Origin: Temnothorax longispinosus
Lineage: Eukaryota; Arthropoda; Insecta; Hymenoptera; Formicidae
Reading direction: 5' to 3'
NCBI RefSeq assembly: GCF_030848805.1
Contig: NC_092361.1
Coordinates: 22,589,406 to 22,653,405, forward strand
DNA: 64,000 nucleotides
This document shows, piece by piece, positions 1-12,229 of the stretch; positions within the stretch are counted from its first letter, which is position 1, and every line of letters begins with the position of its first letter. The notes beneath the pieces were generated by a model. It made no database searches and was not told the DNA's origin. It saw only the letters and a list, made by a program, of their open reading frames with translations. The position numbers and the translations under genes were made by a program.

Positions 1-2564
1 CTAGACATGCGCGGAATGCAGCGATGTCATGTTTCTCGTATAAGTTTGAACAGCCGGGTTTATCCAAGTGTCATTCTACCGTTTTTTTGTCTTATTTCAA
101 GAATACTACACTCGTCTAATCATAAATCAAACGTAAAATTGTCAAATTAATCGAAAGGTTGAAGACAACAATATTAGCCATAAAGTTAGCGGACAAGCAG
201 CTGGAAAAATCTACGAATCATTAACGCTCTCATCTGTGCTTTCTTTTCTGCCATGTTCGTTATAGCTCAAGGCAGCCTTGACTAGTTCAAAAAAAGACTG
301 TGACGCAATGAGAGGAAAGAGAGAAAGGGTGAGAGAAGGAATATTATATAGCAATACTATGAAAGTTTGTAGTCGAATCTGATACTTGGTTTCGAAAGCT
401 TCTCTTCAGCTTTTAAATTACATTTTTATACTTGATGCTAGTGAAATTGAGAATTGTTAATTAGAAAACTCATTGGGCACTGAGATTAATTATCATTAAG
501 TCGGAGTCACATATAATTTATTCAAAATTAACCAGAAGTGATTAGGATTTACAATTCACAGTAGGACTTGATAACATCCGTGAACAATCTCATTCATCGT
601 ATTTTTTTTCATTGAACGATTTTTTCTTGTTGAATTTTTATAATAATTTTGTGTATTTGAAACAATTTTATGTAATAATGAATGATGGAGAGTCGGGTGA
701 GTCCGTTATATTTATAAATTCATTTAATTACTGCAAAAATATATTTGGATTCGTAGGTAAATTAATAAATTACAAATGTTGTGCGTAACTTTCTCTTAAA
801 TGAATCGCCCAGCGGGTTGTAGTATCTCGAATCTTCTTATCGTATTGTAGTTTAATCGTCTTCTTGGCGATATAGTAAATACTTTGTGCGGCGATCAAAT
901 TATAAAGTTAAGGCTCAGCGCCATGTTAATCTTAGAATGGCGGTTCGTTATCTGAGATATAACAAGGAATTTGGAAGTTTTCGAAGCAAATAAAAGTCAC
1001 GAAATTACATTTAGTCCCTTAAGTATTTGTATACGTATATATGTGTATGGGATAGAGTGCACATATACAGTGTCCTAAATCGTGCAGAAACCGTGCAGGA
1101 TATCGCTGTACCGTAATATATTCAAAATGAACTGAGATAAGACAGAGTCGACCGGGGTAAAATCGTGGACGGGGGTTTGGGGGATGAGGCTAAATGCCTT
1201 GGCATCTGGATATCTCTCGCGAGGCGTGGTTGCCGGATAGCTTTCTATCTATAGCTCCGCTTCCATGCGGCCCCCAATCTCTTCGAGTACTTAACGCGAG
1301 GAAAATGCCTCGCGACACGCTAGATCGGCTTCACTTACTTTATTACGCCGGGTATGCGGAAGATTGATTACGTCCAATTAAGTATCGATACATTCGACAA
1401 TACTGCTTTTATTATACAATTGCTTTCTTTACTTTGCGTCAACTATATTTTCGTATGTAACGTTTACTGTACAAAGCGAAGGATTATTATAAAAATTAGT
1501 ACAATTTTTGTTCAAAAACTGATAGAAAGTAGGAGATAAAGTATATTAGGAAATAATTTACTCAATAGATTATAGATTCATCCAATTATCGTAATCATGA
1601 CATCTTAAAGTGACAATTTCATAATATTAACGGCAATTCATAAAATGTAACGGGATCTTTCGAATGCGAGCTGCGCATCGACGACAGACGCGCGTGCACG
1701 TTCCCCAGGTAAAACGATGCAAAGCAGCAGAGTGGCATGCGGAATATATGTATATATAGGGGCGACAATAGATCCGCGTGGAAGGGCGACAAAAACGAAA
1801 GAATGAAGAAAAATCCTGAGAGACTTTGCCTGATGAGGATGGTTCCCATGACGACGCAACCCCAGGAACACGAAATGGTCTAGCCCATTCTTGACTCAAT
1901 ACCGAGCCGCCGTACACTCACATAGCCTACGTGCTCAAGCTCACCACCACCTTTCCAGTCTTCAAGCCCTCTTAAGCTTCCCTCCCCCTTCCCGTGTTGT
2001 CCCTTGCATCCTTCTTGCTCCTCCTCTATTCTTACTCAAATGGAAAATCCCGCGCTTACTTTGTTCCAGCTATACATCTATATTGTACATATATACGGCG
2101 AATGAAATACAAATCAGCGACCACAGCTTAAGTTAACAAAAAAAGCAGCTGTACCCTGGTACTTTAAAATAGCTCTATTACTATTATGAATTGCGATACG
2201 CTGTTTTACGAATTAGTGACTACGTATTCAAATTCAGATACTGTCATACGTTTGATGAGAAAATGAAAAGTTAAAAATAATTGAAATTATGTTTCTGCAT
2301 GAATTTTGCATGAATTAACTGCGAGTTCTTGAGAGTTATCTTCGAAAGATCTTACGTGGAATTTGCATATGCAATCACACACAATATAATACTTGTTAAT
2401 AATTATTAATAAAATAAAAGAGACTATACATGGATTTTCATTTTAATAATCGAAAAATAAACGCATTTGAGTAAACAAAAACGAGTACGTGTCGTATATT
2501 TAAAATAAATCGCAGAATAAATGTAGAAATTTTTACTAAAATATATTGGAATTGATTAATTAAC
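1..2564. other. AT-rich non-coding upstream DNA
   Basis: I see no supportable gene here. The longest open frames (near 1354-1539, 1619-1917 and 1891-2136) are short, overlap one another in several frames and resemble no family I know. A moderately GC-richer patch lies at about 1640-2010, with pyrimidine-rich sequence on the + strand. This is most likely intergenic DNA 5' of Abd-B, possibly with distal regulatory elements that cannot be read from sequence alone. Confidence 0.6.
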
Positions 2565-2927
2565 CAAGTAGAGAATAGTGAGAGAGGCAATATCGGAGCC
2601 ACGCGCGGTAATTATTGCGCAATCAATATATAGTCAATAAGGTAAAATATATTAGTCAATACATATTCGGACGTTTTTTTATTATTTTATTGATTTGACT
2701 ATGCGTTTGTCGACCGATATATCATTTTGTCGTTTTTGACCAATTTATCGTTTATAAATTTCATGTATATTAATTTGTTTACACGCTGAAGATGACACAA
2801 AGAAAGTGTCGAAACGTTCGAATATGTATTGACTAATATATTTTATCTTATTTTGACTATATATTGATTGCGCAATAATTACCGCGCGTGGCTCCGATAT
2901 ATTGCTCCTCTCACTATTCCCTATTTG
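2565..2927. mobile_element. Inverted-repeat (MITE-like) element with arms of about 110 bp
   Basis: The left arm (2565-2675) and the right arm (2813-2927) are near-complete reverse complements. Both carry the block around GTAATTATTGCGCAATCAAT and the block around TAGTCAATACATATTCG, with only scattered mismatches and small indels. The spacer of about 137 bp is AT-rich and has no open frame. Long terminal inverted repeats with no coding capacity fit a non-autonomous DNA transposon (MITE or foldback type). I could not identify a clear target-site duplication, so the superfamily is unknown. A hammerhead-like motif lies in the spacer next to the right arm (separate entry), so a ribozyme-bearing retroelement remnant is an alternative. 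Confidence 0.75.
2786..2815 (+). other. Hammerhead-ribozyme-like core
   Basis: The sequence has CTGAAGA (2786-2792), which fits the hammerhead core CUGANGA. A 5-bp stem follows (GACAC 2794-2798 with GTGTC 2806-2810) closed by an A-rich 7-nt loop, and then GAAAC (2811-2815), which fits the second core strand GAAA. A complete ribozyme also needs stems I and III and a cleavage UH site. A possible short stem III (AC with a later GT) exists, but I cannot establish stem I. This may be a decayed or chance motif. Confidence 0.3.
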
Positions 2928-4820
2928 ATTTATTCAGAAGAGCCTATACTTAGTTCATTATGATTAATTAACGTTATATTGCAAACAACACGTGGAAGTT
3001 AAAGTGACTCGCCAAAGAGAGACTTCACTTGTCGCTTTCATCAGACATAGTACGCCAGTTCCACGTCCCGCTGGGCGCACGTCACTGCCATATTGGAAGC
3101 GCTCCACGAACCGCCGACCATGATTGGTCGCCCGGCCATCTGCGTCTGCCTCCGAAACGAGAAGGCGTCCCGGTGCCGGCAGCATTGAAGCGCCGAAAGG
3201 CGTCTCGACGCCCCGCTGAAACTGGCACGCGTCGCGTCACACGGTTATGAGACGCGTTATTCCGCTCTTCCAACCCTCCCTGCGCCCCGCGACCCCCGCG
3301 AACTACCACGCGAGCTATCTCGCGCCCCGGACGTATTTTCAACGTCTGTTTTCTCATTTAAAACCCACGAACCAAAATGGGACGACATATACCTTAATTA
3401 GAGCGAGATCTTTCCATTTTGAAGGCAAAGTGCTATTATATGTATAACAAAATAACACACACTTAAACGGAGAATAAAATTATAATTTAGATACGTAGAC
3501 TATAATTGTTATTTACGTGTTATTATTCTACGTTGCTATTTGAACTCCCAGCGAATTGTTCTCGAGACATAGCAGCACCCTAAACACTATATTTCAATTT
3601 CACCGTCCGGTGGGACTTAAGATTTCTTCATTGTGTAGAAGGGTTAAAATTTTTTAATTATCTCGGCGAAATTAAATCTTCCGCCATATTTGAGCTTAGG
3701 GTTGCTGCCTGTCAGCGTAATGAGAGACAAAGGCGAGAGAGAAAAAGCGGCAGAGATTAATAGAAACTCTTTCGCCGTACAAAAGATTCAGAATATTAAA
3801 ATGATACTGCTAAATTATATATTCACTTCAACGAAACTTTTTTATTTGCAGTTTTTGTTATTTCAAATGATGCATTTTTAAATTAGACTGAAAGGTACAG
3901 AAATATATATCCAGGACGATTGACATGTCGTTTAAACACTGGATGCTGTGGATACAGCAAAACCTCATTTCAACTTGAAACTATAGAAGGAGAGATAACG
4001 GCGCTGGAGATAATAAAATTTGTGGAGAGACGCCTCACATAGTGCATCATTGTGTCTGTCGCGTTGTCACGAAAGTGGAAGACATACGAACTTCTTAAAT
4101 TACTCTTTTTGTCTGTGGAGAATCTTACTAAAAATGTTTGTTTATAATACTACAAACCAGAGTCTAGAATAAGCAATGACGCAAACGCGCTTAAAGTTCA
4201 TTACGATGTTAATTTATTTTTCGGAAAAACTTAACTTTATCTTTCATCCGTATTGCAAAATATTAATTTTGTAAATTAATATAAGTAAATTATATATTTT
4301 ATCGATTTGGAATACTGGTTAATTTTTCTTTTATTCAGGATATTTATCACTTGGTTTTTGTCGAAAAATCTTTCGCGCCCAATTTATTTAAAATAGCGCG
4401 TAATTGTTCAGAATCATGCAAGTTTTGATTTGATTTCATGGACAAGTATATGCTTAGAAAGCTATGAATAACGTTGAGTGATAAATGGGCCAGTTCTCTC
4501 AAATGTTTCACGCGAGTGGAGTGGACCTTGCGTGTGAGTGCAGGCATCCGAGTAACGTCACCCCCTTGGTGACGAAAGGAATGGCAGGGAACCGAGAGCT
4601 TTCTCGTGTCTCTCTCTCCGATTGTTGTGCACCCTCGACCAATCTCCTTCGGTTTGCACAAGCCGAGTTTGCCAAACGCGTTTTTCGACCTTCCGCCGTC
4701 CCTTTATTGTTCAACCTTAAAAGTAATATCCCCGTCCACGTAGCACGTCCTGCCCACATTTCGCCGACATTATTTCTCCCTTGACCGGGAAAACGAAACT
4801 TTTTGCTCGTTTGTGACATT
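2928..4820. other. Non-coding DNA with GC-rich patches
   Basis: A distinctly GC- and CpG-rich patch spans about 3030-3345, and a milder one about 4480-4800. Both have short open frames on both strands that overlap each other, as expected from GC-rich sequence with few stops. None has a recognisable domain. These patches could be upstream regulatory DNA. The rest is AT-rich with nothing I can name. Confidence 0.5.
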
Positions 4821-7800
4821 TAGAGGGAGGTTAAACAGTCTTTATTATTACGGTGGATGTCTGTGTTTGTATATAAATATATTTTTAAACACAGTTTTGT
4901 CGAAAATTTAATAATTAATACATGTAGTTGATAACTTTGATATCATAAGAATTTTAAAAATAAATTAATAAATAGATTGAATGCGAAATATCATTTTACA
5001 TTAACACAAAAAGATAAATGCAAATCTCAAAAAATTGAGTTGATATGAATTTAATTGATAATATTTTTATATTAAATGTAAAGTCAAAATAGTAAATTTA
5101 ATTTAAGTATATTGATCAAAAATGAAGATTAATCCGCCAATATTAATTTAAAAACAGGAATCTTTATTAAATCGATGCAAATGGCGAGTAACAATAACGC
5201 TTAGTCACAGAGTTCGCCTAATGAGAAAAATCAAATTATAGAAGCTCTTGTCTTCCTCTCACTTTAACCCTTTGGACCAACTGCCGCCCTGCAGTGTGGT
5301 CTAGTAGTCTTAAATTTATTGAATTGAAACAATATCTGTCTCTCTCGTATTAGATATCCGCTTCTTCCCATTCAAGCTTTCATTCCAGGCTTCGATATAA
5401 ATTGTCTTTTAGAGATTTGATTTTGGATTCCTCTAGAAAGCATTTCTACTTTTCTATTTTCGACAGCTCTAGTATTCAAGCTCGTTATGGTAAATCGAAA
5501 TTCATACATACGAATTAAATTTTCTATCTCGAAGAGATTGCAACTATAATTTAACTGCAACGTCCGTTTTTTCTTTCATGGAGATTTCAATTTGTTAACG
5601 TTCGTAATATTTACCTGCTTAAATATCTTAGTTAAGATGCAAACATTATTGTACACGTGAAATAAATTAATTTTTTAATTAACTATTGAGTTTTGCATAA
5701 TGAAGAAATGTTTCTGGAATATCAAGTTGTTTCCTAGTCGAATATCATTTATTTCACTATAAGGTGGGTAATGAACGTTTTTAAGTGGTTCGGTAAAGCT
5801 AAGTTTCCGAGTGTAGAAGGTAGAGCGAAGTAAGGTTTCGTTATGGAACGGCGTCGCATTAATGGTTGTACAAGGTAGAGAACTTTATACCTGCCGTGAT
5901 AGAAGCCACTAAAAGAAATATAAAACTCATGGTGACATGACCCGTTATATAAAGGGCAGTTATCAACAGACCATTTAATTTGTGCTTCCGGTTTTTTCTT
6001 TATAGGCTGACGTTTTTCCTCTCGGACTTGTAAATAAAAGGCCTCAAAGTGTACGGCGCCGTGGAGAAGACGTTTCACCCGTTCGAGCTGAGCAGCAGGT
6101 TCGTGACTTTTCCAAATTGTTTTAGCTTTCTATTATTCACGTTCGCCAATATATACTTAAAGATATAGCAGAGAATTGAATTATTCATAATTTGGTGAAA
6201 AATACATTATGTAATAAAGCCGCGATATTTTTATACACGAAGCTTTTGTTATATATATTTTTTTTATCTACAAGAAGCTACAAATTTTGCAAGTAAAGCA
6301 TGTAATTGTAATCGTGATTATTAAATCATATAATATTGCAGGCTTTCCCGCGTGTTCCCCGGAACACTGCCCGGTATACAAGGTGAGTTATATAACATTC
6401 TAATTGTATTTATTTCTTTATTTTCCACAATGTTAATTTGTTTATATAATTAAGTAAAAAATACGCCAATGCACATTTATCTTCACAATTATTAAATTAT
6501 TTTATAATATTAATTTAATACTTATATTAAAGTGTGCAAAAATATAAAAATGTTTATCAAAGACATCAACATTGCAATTGCTGCAAAAAATTTTATACAT
6601 ATATACACAACATTTTTTTAGTATCTAATACTATAATATATACTATATATAAAATATTAAATTTGGATATATATAAAATCGAGAACACTACTGATGATAC
6701 TTGGCAATCAGTCGATACAATAGCAACAAGCGTACACGCCGAAGAAATCAAATTTATAGAAATATATGTATCGTAAGACAATAAGTTTTTTTTTCGCGTC
6801 AGTGTCTGCAGGTTAATTCGTATTAATTTAGTGAATGATCAGCTTCGAAAGCCCGAATGAAAATCTGGCCGTAAACCTATCCATTTCCTAGGTACGTACT
6901 TGCAGTAAACAGAAGATTGTATACAACCGCGTCGCACTAAGCCCATAGCTACTAAACCGCGCGCATACCACCTATAAATGGGCGGGCTGCTATAAAGTCC
7001 ATTCATGATCGCGTCGCCTGTACAACAAACGTCGGGTGGCTCGCGCCTCCCTCGCGATTTATTACACTCGTATTCAAGCGCGAGTTGTGTTTCCTACTTA
7101 GTACACGTGTACCGACATGATCGCGACTCGAAATCGTCCTATTGTCTGTCTGGTTCGCCGCTGACAGCCCAATCGACCCCGTTTTCGTCATATTAGAGCC
7201 CCATTCATTATGTAATTAGGTATACTGGACGTCACGAAAATCTTAATATTCACTAGGGAAATTTTCGAGGAATATTTAAAAATATATATACATTTAAATA
7301 TTATGATTGTTTATAGTACTAAAAGAATCTTTTTTTTTTACTTGAAGAAAAGATCATTTTAAACTTTTATTTTATAAATTTAAATATAGATTTAAACGTG
7401 AAACACTCGGTTTATTTTATTGACATTAAAATAGCTTTATATTTAAAGTAATAGCAAGATTTATTTTACTCAATAAATTTTTAAGTTATTTATTTAAATA
7501 TTTATTAAAAATTATATAATTTGACTTATAACTTAATAATAAAAATTGGTAAGACTTGAATCTATCCAATCTGAAACCATTAAAATTTTTCCTTAATTTG
7601 AAATCTCGTCGCGGAATTCTACGAAAAATTAAAGACGTTCTTACATTTCTGATTACTAATACGTGATCATTAACACGATTCTCTCGTGAGTAACACAGTC
7701 TGATGGCACACGACACTGATGGACAGACAGATGGAAAGCGTGTGTGCTACCGGAGTTGTTGTCAGACCGTTTTACTTTACTGCCCATAAAAGTACCGAGA

Positions 7801-8754
7801 TTTAGACTGCAATACTGCCATGACGTATTGCTCGCGTTGCGTGTACGTGTATATACGTTATACACTATCAAAGATGACTCCGACTGCCGCCAGGCGTGAT
7901 CCACGAGGGCATTTCGCCAACCACGTGACGTTTCGTGGGAAGGAAGGCGCGAGAAATTTGGATGCATTCTTAATGAGGATCGATAGTTCGTTCTTTGAGT
8001 AATCGTAATTGAAATTTTATAGTTCTAACAATGAATAAAGAAATTGAAAGGCAAAGCAAATAGGCCCGTTTAGAATCGAGGAAAGAAGAATCTTTCAATT
8101 AGGATAGTAATATAAACATGTGTGTAATATAAACATCGCACAAAGGTTTCTTATGAAGGAGCTTAGCTATCTGAAATTGACAAACCGGTCTCTGATAATT
8201 GTAACTATACCTGCGAGCACTAATATAATGATAACCGTAAAATGAAACTGTTAAATATAACTATAACCGTGACTAAATTATAGCAATAAAGATACCAGCA
8301 AGACAAGGTCGGCTATATATTATTCATTGCTATTATTAGGACAAAATATTTCTAACACTAGTAAAAAGAATCGACTCATTAGAGTGTATTACATCCAAAG
8401 ATAAGATTCATTACATAATAATATCTTTAATTCTTTGCTACTTGTATCAAACATGAATAAGAAGATTATTCTTACAATATCGGATCCAAAAAATTTAGTT
8501 TAAATTTTATAAAAAATTTTATTTAAAAATCTGATCATTTTAACATAGACTCAAGTTTCGCTAATTGTAATTATGACAAAAATACGCTTTATTGTCATAA
8601 TAATCATATACTTTAGTATCAATAAAAAGGAAAAGAATTGCAGTCTCTCAATTCAGTAGTACAAGATTTATTAATAGAAGACACTATATCAGTAACGGTA
8701 TTCAGCAAGTACAGTTTCCTATTAAGTAACTGGAAGTAATTACTATCGTCGTCC
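4821..8754. other. Mostly AT-rich non-coding DNA upstream of Abd-B
   Basis: I see no supportable coding region. A GC-richer stretch at about 6890-7200 has mirror-image open frames on both strands, typical of composition rather than coding. Two other frames (5749-6078 on the minus strand and 7656-7967 on the minus strand) are of moderate length but look random. Nothing resembles a tRNA, rRNA or transposase. Confidence 0.5.
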
Positions 8755-8958
8755 TTAGTTCATAACCGTCTCATATTTTTTTTTTGCCGCGAGCCGACTG
8801 ACGTTCTCGAGAAAAAGCGGTGGTATTGAGATTCGATGTTTCTCAATACTCGTCGAGAGCCAAGAAGAGCAGCCTCTCGGTAAGATAGCCGGTATGTCGC
8901 GCTCGCTGGCCTGCGACGAAGAGAAGAGGAAGAAAAGCAGATTAGAGCGCGCGTGGTA

Positions 8959-8978
8959 GGGGGTTGGGGGTTGGGGGG
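8959..8978 (+). other. G-run cluster, possible G-quadruplex
   Basis: Three runs of five, five and six G separated by TT lie in a row just upstream of the GA-repeat. Two-tetrad or register-shifted quadruplexes are possible. The strand is the same as that of Abd-B transcription. Confidence 0.5.
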
Positions 8979-9001
8979 AGAATGCCGAGAAACGTGCGCG
9001 T

Positions 9002-9030
9002 GAGAGAGAGAGCGAGAGAGCGAAAGAGAA
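9002..9030 (+). repeat. GA-rich microsatellite (GAGA-type sites)
   Basis: This is an interrupted GA repeat with several GAGAG units. In insects GAGAG is the binding core of Trithorax-like/GAGA factor. Its place in the putative promoter makes a regulatory role plausible, but it may be only a microsatellite. Confidence 0.6.
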
Positions 9031-9151
9031 GCGGCGGGCACGAGAGGAGGGTGGGAGACGAGTCCGTCCGGGCTTCGCTTGCCAAACGATCCGAGAGATC
9101 GCGCTCGCGTCACTTTCGGCTCCGTTCGACTCCAAGCCGCGGGCAGAGCGC

Positions 9152-9175
9152 TCAGTTGACGCTCAGTTCGGCTCA
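9152..9175 (+). promoter_or_regulatory. Cluster of initiator-like TCAGT/TCAGC motifs
   Basis: Three spaced copies occur: TCAGTT (A at 9154), TCAGTT (A at 9165) and a TCAGC just after. TCAGT is the arthropod initiator consensus. I found no good downstream promoter element (RGWYV at +28) for the first two. This is a candidate start-site cluster only. Confidence 0.3.
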
Positions 9176-9190
9176 GCGAGGCCAGCAAGA

Positions 9191-10794
9191 AGAAAGGGGG
9201 TTATTCCATATGTGTGTGGGCATCGTGCGTGTGTGTATTCGGCGCACGATTCTCGGGACCGAAGAGGCGTTCTGCTACCTGCCGAGAGAGTCCTTCGGCG
9301 GCATTGCTCTTAATACCGAGGGGGGGTGGTTCTACCTGACCCGATTGACCTGAGGAACAAAAAACACGAGAGAGATAAAGGGATTCCGCTCCGATCTCGG
9401 GGACCCTTCTCCCTCTTCTCAGACAAGACTTTCGCCACGTACTCTCCGGACTCTAATGCACGAATTTTCGCCGTTAGTGAGTTTCGTGATTGGATAAGGT
9501 CGCGCGACGTTGGAACGTTTGATGAATCGCGCTCGGAGCCCCATCGCGATGGGGATGACAGTACTCGGCGATGTCAGAGACGGGGCGACGTGTGGCTCGT
9601 GTATGATCATAGGCCACGGGATGATCCTAGCGCAGTCAGTCGCGCAGTGAGTTATAGCCCGCCCGAGAGATTGACGATTGCCAAGTGTCATAGCTGGTGC
9701 TCGCATCACAGATTGCGGCGCTGATTTTAACGTTTCCTTAATGCGCGACGATCGAGCGCAATCGCCGCTCCGAGTTCCCGCGGTCCGAACGATGTATCAT
9801 CATCATCGCTAAATCGCGTTGTGTCATTTTGTTTCTGTTTCAACCCTCATTCCGCATCGTTGGATCGGACGACCGTCGATCGGACGACCGCATAACATTT
9901 GCACGAATTGCCAATCGACTTCCGCATCGACGACGTTCGCACGTGGCCCGCTCTCGCCGCTGTCACGTCCATCGTCCTACGTCCGTCGTCGTCAACGCCG
10001 CCAACGCCGTCAACGCCGTCAACGTCGTCGTCGTCGCCGCGCGTGGGCCTCTCTCTCGTCCGCGGATTTGCCACGCACTTTATCGCGCCCCCCGTCTATC
10101 CTGCCTCTTCGCTTCCCTGTCCCACGTTTATCTACACCCCTCCACCTGTCTGCCGCGGCGCTGCACACCCTCTCTCCCGCCACCAACCCCTCGTCGGACG
10201 ACGCGCATACCCGCACGATTTTCCTTATCCCCACCCGCCTCCTCCACCGCTCGCTCCTCGCGCGCCTCCGTTACCTTCTCCGCACGCGCTTTCTTTATTT
10301 ACTCCGTGAATTCACGGACCAACGCGGACCGGCTCCGATCACGATGAGCGCTCCGTTTCGCGGGCCTCGGTGAAAATCCTTGGACGTGTCGCGTCTCCTC
10401 ATCCTGCTGGACCCGCTCGCGATCGGCGCTCCGCGAACACTGAGGAAACCGCTAATCTATACATCCCCGCTACGCTTATCGGCCACGTTGTTGTCACGAT
10501 GACCATGCGACGATTTTCATATTTCGCGTGAACTCCGATCGACCGAACTGCTATACTATTCCACGCGCGCGGATCCGCGATTATTCCTGAACTCATACGG
10601 CGGTCACGGAACGCCATCGCCGATCGAGCCTCGCGGACATCGGCACAAATATCGCGTTGCAACACCGGCAATAAACCGTCACCATCTGCACCATCGCCGA
10701 TCACGTGGCTTGCTCAACGGCGACGCTGTACGATAATGTTCACGCCGCGCCGCTATGTGGCTCCGGCGTGGGCCACCCTGGCTCCGTCACGCCG
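9191..10794 (+). other. Probable long 5' leader of Abd-B (GC-rich, non-coding)
   Basis: This block is GC- and CpG-rich and leads directly into exon 1. Its long open frames (for example about 9819-10373 in two + frames) are arginine-, serine- or proline-rich products of triplet-like runs such as the CGTCAACGC units near 9990-10040. They overlap in several frames, so I do not call them genes. An in-frame TAA at 10672-10674 closes the Abd-B frame upstream, and there is no AG dinucleotide between that stop and the ATG at 10795. No splice acceptor can therefore lie in that interval. Confidence 0.45.
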
Positions 10795-10834
10795 ATGGGG
10801 ACAGCAACCGGAGCGGGGAATTCCACCGGGGTGA
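10736..10834 (+). other. Upstream ORF overlapping the Abd-B start
   Basis: The ATG at 10736 has A at -3 and opens a 32-codon frame ending in TGA at 10832-10834. It overlaps the Abd-B start in another frame. A second out-of-frame ATG at 10755 (G at -3) opens a much longer overlapping frame to 11318. If the leader is unspliced and scanned, these would repress or divert initiation at 10795. They may regulate translation, or the true initiation could be leaky or internal. The sequence alone cannot decide. Confidence 0.35.
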
Positions 10835-11824
10835 CCTGGTGGGCCATGATGAACGGTGCCTTCTACGAGGACAGCCCGCCGCCAGTTCCACCGACCGCCT
10901 CGACCCTCGTATCGACTCAACAGCAGACAACCTCGACGCCGGGCTCTCATCAGCAAGCGACCACCCCGACTTCACCTGGTGCACCGGTGTCATCGGCAAC
11001 GACAGCGCCCTCGGCGCCCACGGCGAGCGCCAGTTCAACCTCGCCGAGCGCTTCCTCGGTAGCGAGCAACAGCGCGGCCGGGCCGTTGCACATACCCGCC
11101 AAGAGATTAACCGCGACCCCGGGAGGCGGTGGTACCGCTTACGGAGAGGTAGCCTGCGTGGAGTCGTCGGGCGCGCCAGGCGGGGCGGGCGTGATACGGC
11201 ACTCTCACTCGGCGGGGTCCCAAGGCGGCTGGAGTTACAGCCCGCATCATCCCCAGGACTCCCACTACTCGTCCACGGCGGGCGAATCGTTGAACCATCA
11301 TCAGGCATACGGGGGTAACAATCCCCCGACGTACTACAACCTGGCGGCCGATCCTACCTCGACCTCCGGCTCCTCCAGGGACAACCGGAAGACCGGGCTC
11401 TTCTGGTCGCCCGCGGCCGTCACCGCTGGATCGGCCAGCACCGCCGGCTCTACCTCCGATTACAAGTCTTACAACTCGGCCGGCGCGGCGACCACGACGT
11501 CGAGCACCGGTGGCTCGACCACCGGGGCCACCGGTGCCGCCGACCCGGCCGTGTCCTCCTGCCATCAGAGCTTCTCCCAGAGCTGGTGCAATTACGCCCC
11601 GTACACGACGGCGAGGCATCACCATCCGGTCGACACGGCCGGGCATCATCATCCTCACTCGCAGGCGGGGGTACCGTATCTGGCGCCATCCGCGGCGGAT
11701 GACCGCGGCAGGGTCGCTGCCGCTATGGTCGCCGCGGAAGGTGCCTTTCCTCACGATGGATACGGCGGCCTGAGAAACTACGGAGCGCCCGAACCTGTTA
11801 CTTCCAGTCCCTACCCACCTCCAG
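10795..11824 (+). CDS. Abd-B: Abdominal-B homeotic protein, coding exon 1
   Basis: This exon encodes the N-terminal part of the Hox transcription factor Abdominal-B. It gives 343 codons plus one base, ending at the donor CCAG|GTAAGC (exon end 11824). The phase-1 junction joins exactly in frame to exon 2. The protein segment is low-complexity, rich in S, T, A, G and P with His-rich patches. Two short motifs, YEDSPPPVP (residues 24-32) and PLHIPA (97-102), resemble motifs I recall from the Drosophila m-form. The open frame extends upstream to 10675 but lacks an ATG before 10795. A second in-frame start, the ATG pair at 10846/10849, has a better context (GCCATG) and would give a protein 17 residues shorter. 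I chose 10795 as the first ATG, with moderate confidence. An antisense open frame of similar length is a composition shadow. Confidence 0.88.
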
Positions 11825-12229
11825 GTAAGCATCTACTCCGACGTGCCGATTTTTCTCTTTTCTCCTTTTGTTGCTCTAACAACTCATCTCGACAACCTGT
11901 ATCCTCTTTAAACTTACGCGTAAGAAAAAAACATGTAACATCTCGTAACGTTTAATGTTACTAACGATATTTTTTATTTTTAACATTTTTATTTGTGTTG
12001 TTTTGAATGATCAGAGAATGCGAGAGAGAAATTGATTTATTAGAATCATTCTTCTGCTGTTTGCAACGTGATAAAACTATTATATGCACTCTCCTACAAC
12101 CTGAGGAGTCCGTAAACCTCAGGTAGTTTTCTGTTTTCACAGATGCCATAAATCGACCATAATGTACCTCGAACGTGTCGTGAGGTCCGGAAGAAGGTCC
12201 GTTGAAATTAATGAACATGTAAAATGAAA

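Larger units (their letters stand above)
8755..9190 (+). promoter_or_regulatory. Probable Abd-B promoter region (CpG- and GA-rich)
   Basis: Composition changes sharply from AT-rich to GC/CpG-rich at about 8760, and the GC-rich block continues without a break into Abd-B exon 1. It contains a G-run cluster (8959-8978), a GA-repeat (9002-9030) suitable for GAGA-type factors, and closely spaced TCAGT-like initiators (9152-9175). Hox promoters in insects are commonly TATA-less with initiator elements and bound GAGA factor (family knowledge). The distance of about 1.6 kb to the start codon implies a long or spliced 5' leader. No transcript data are available here, so the exact start site is unknown. 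Confidence 0.45.
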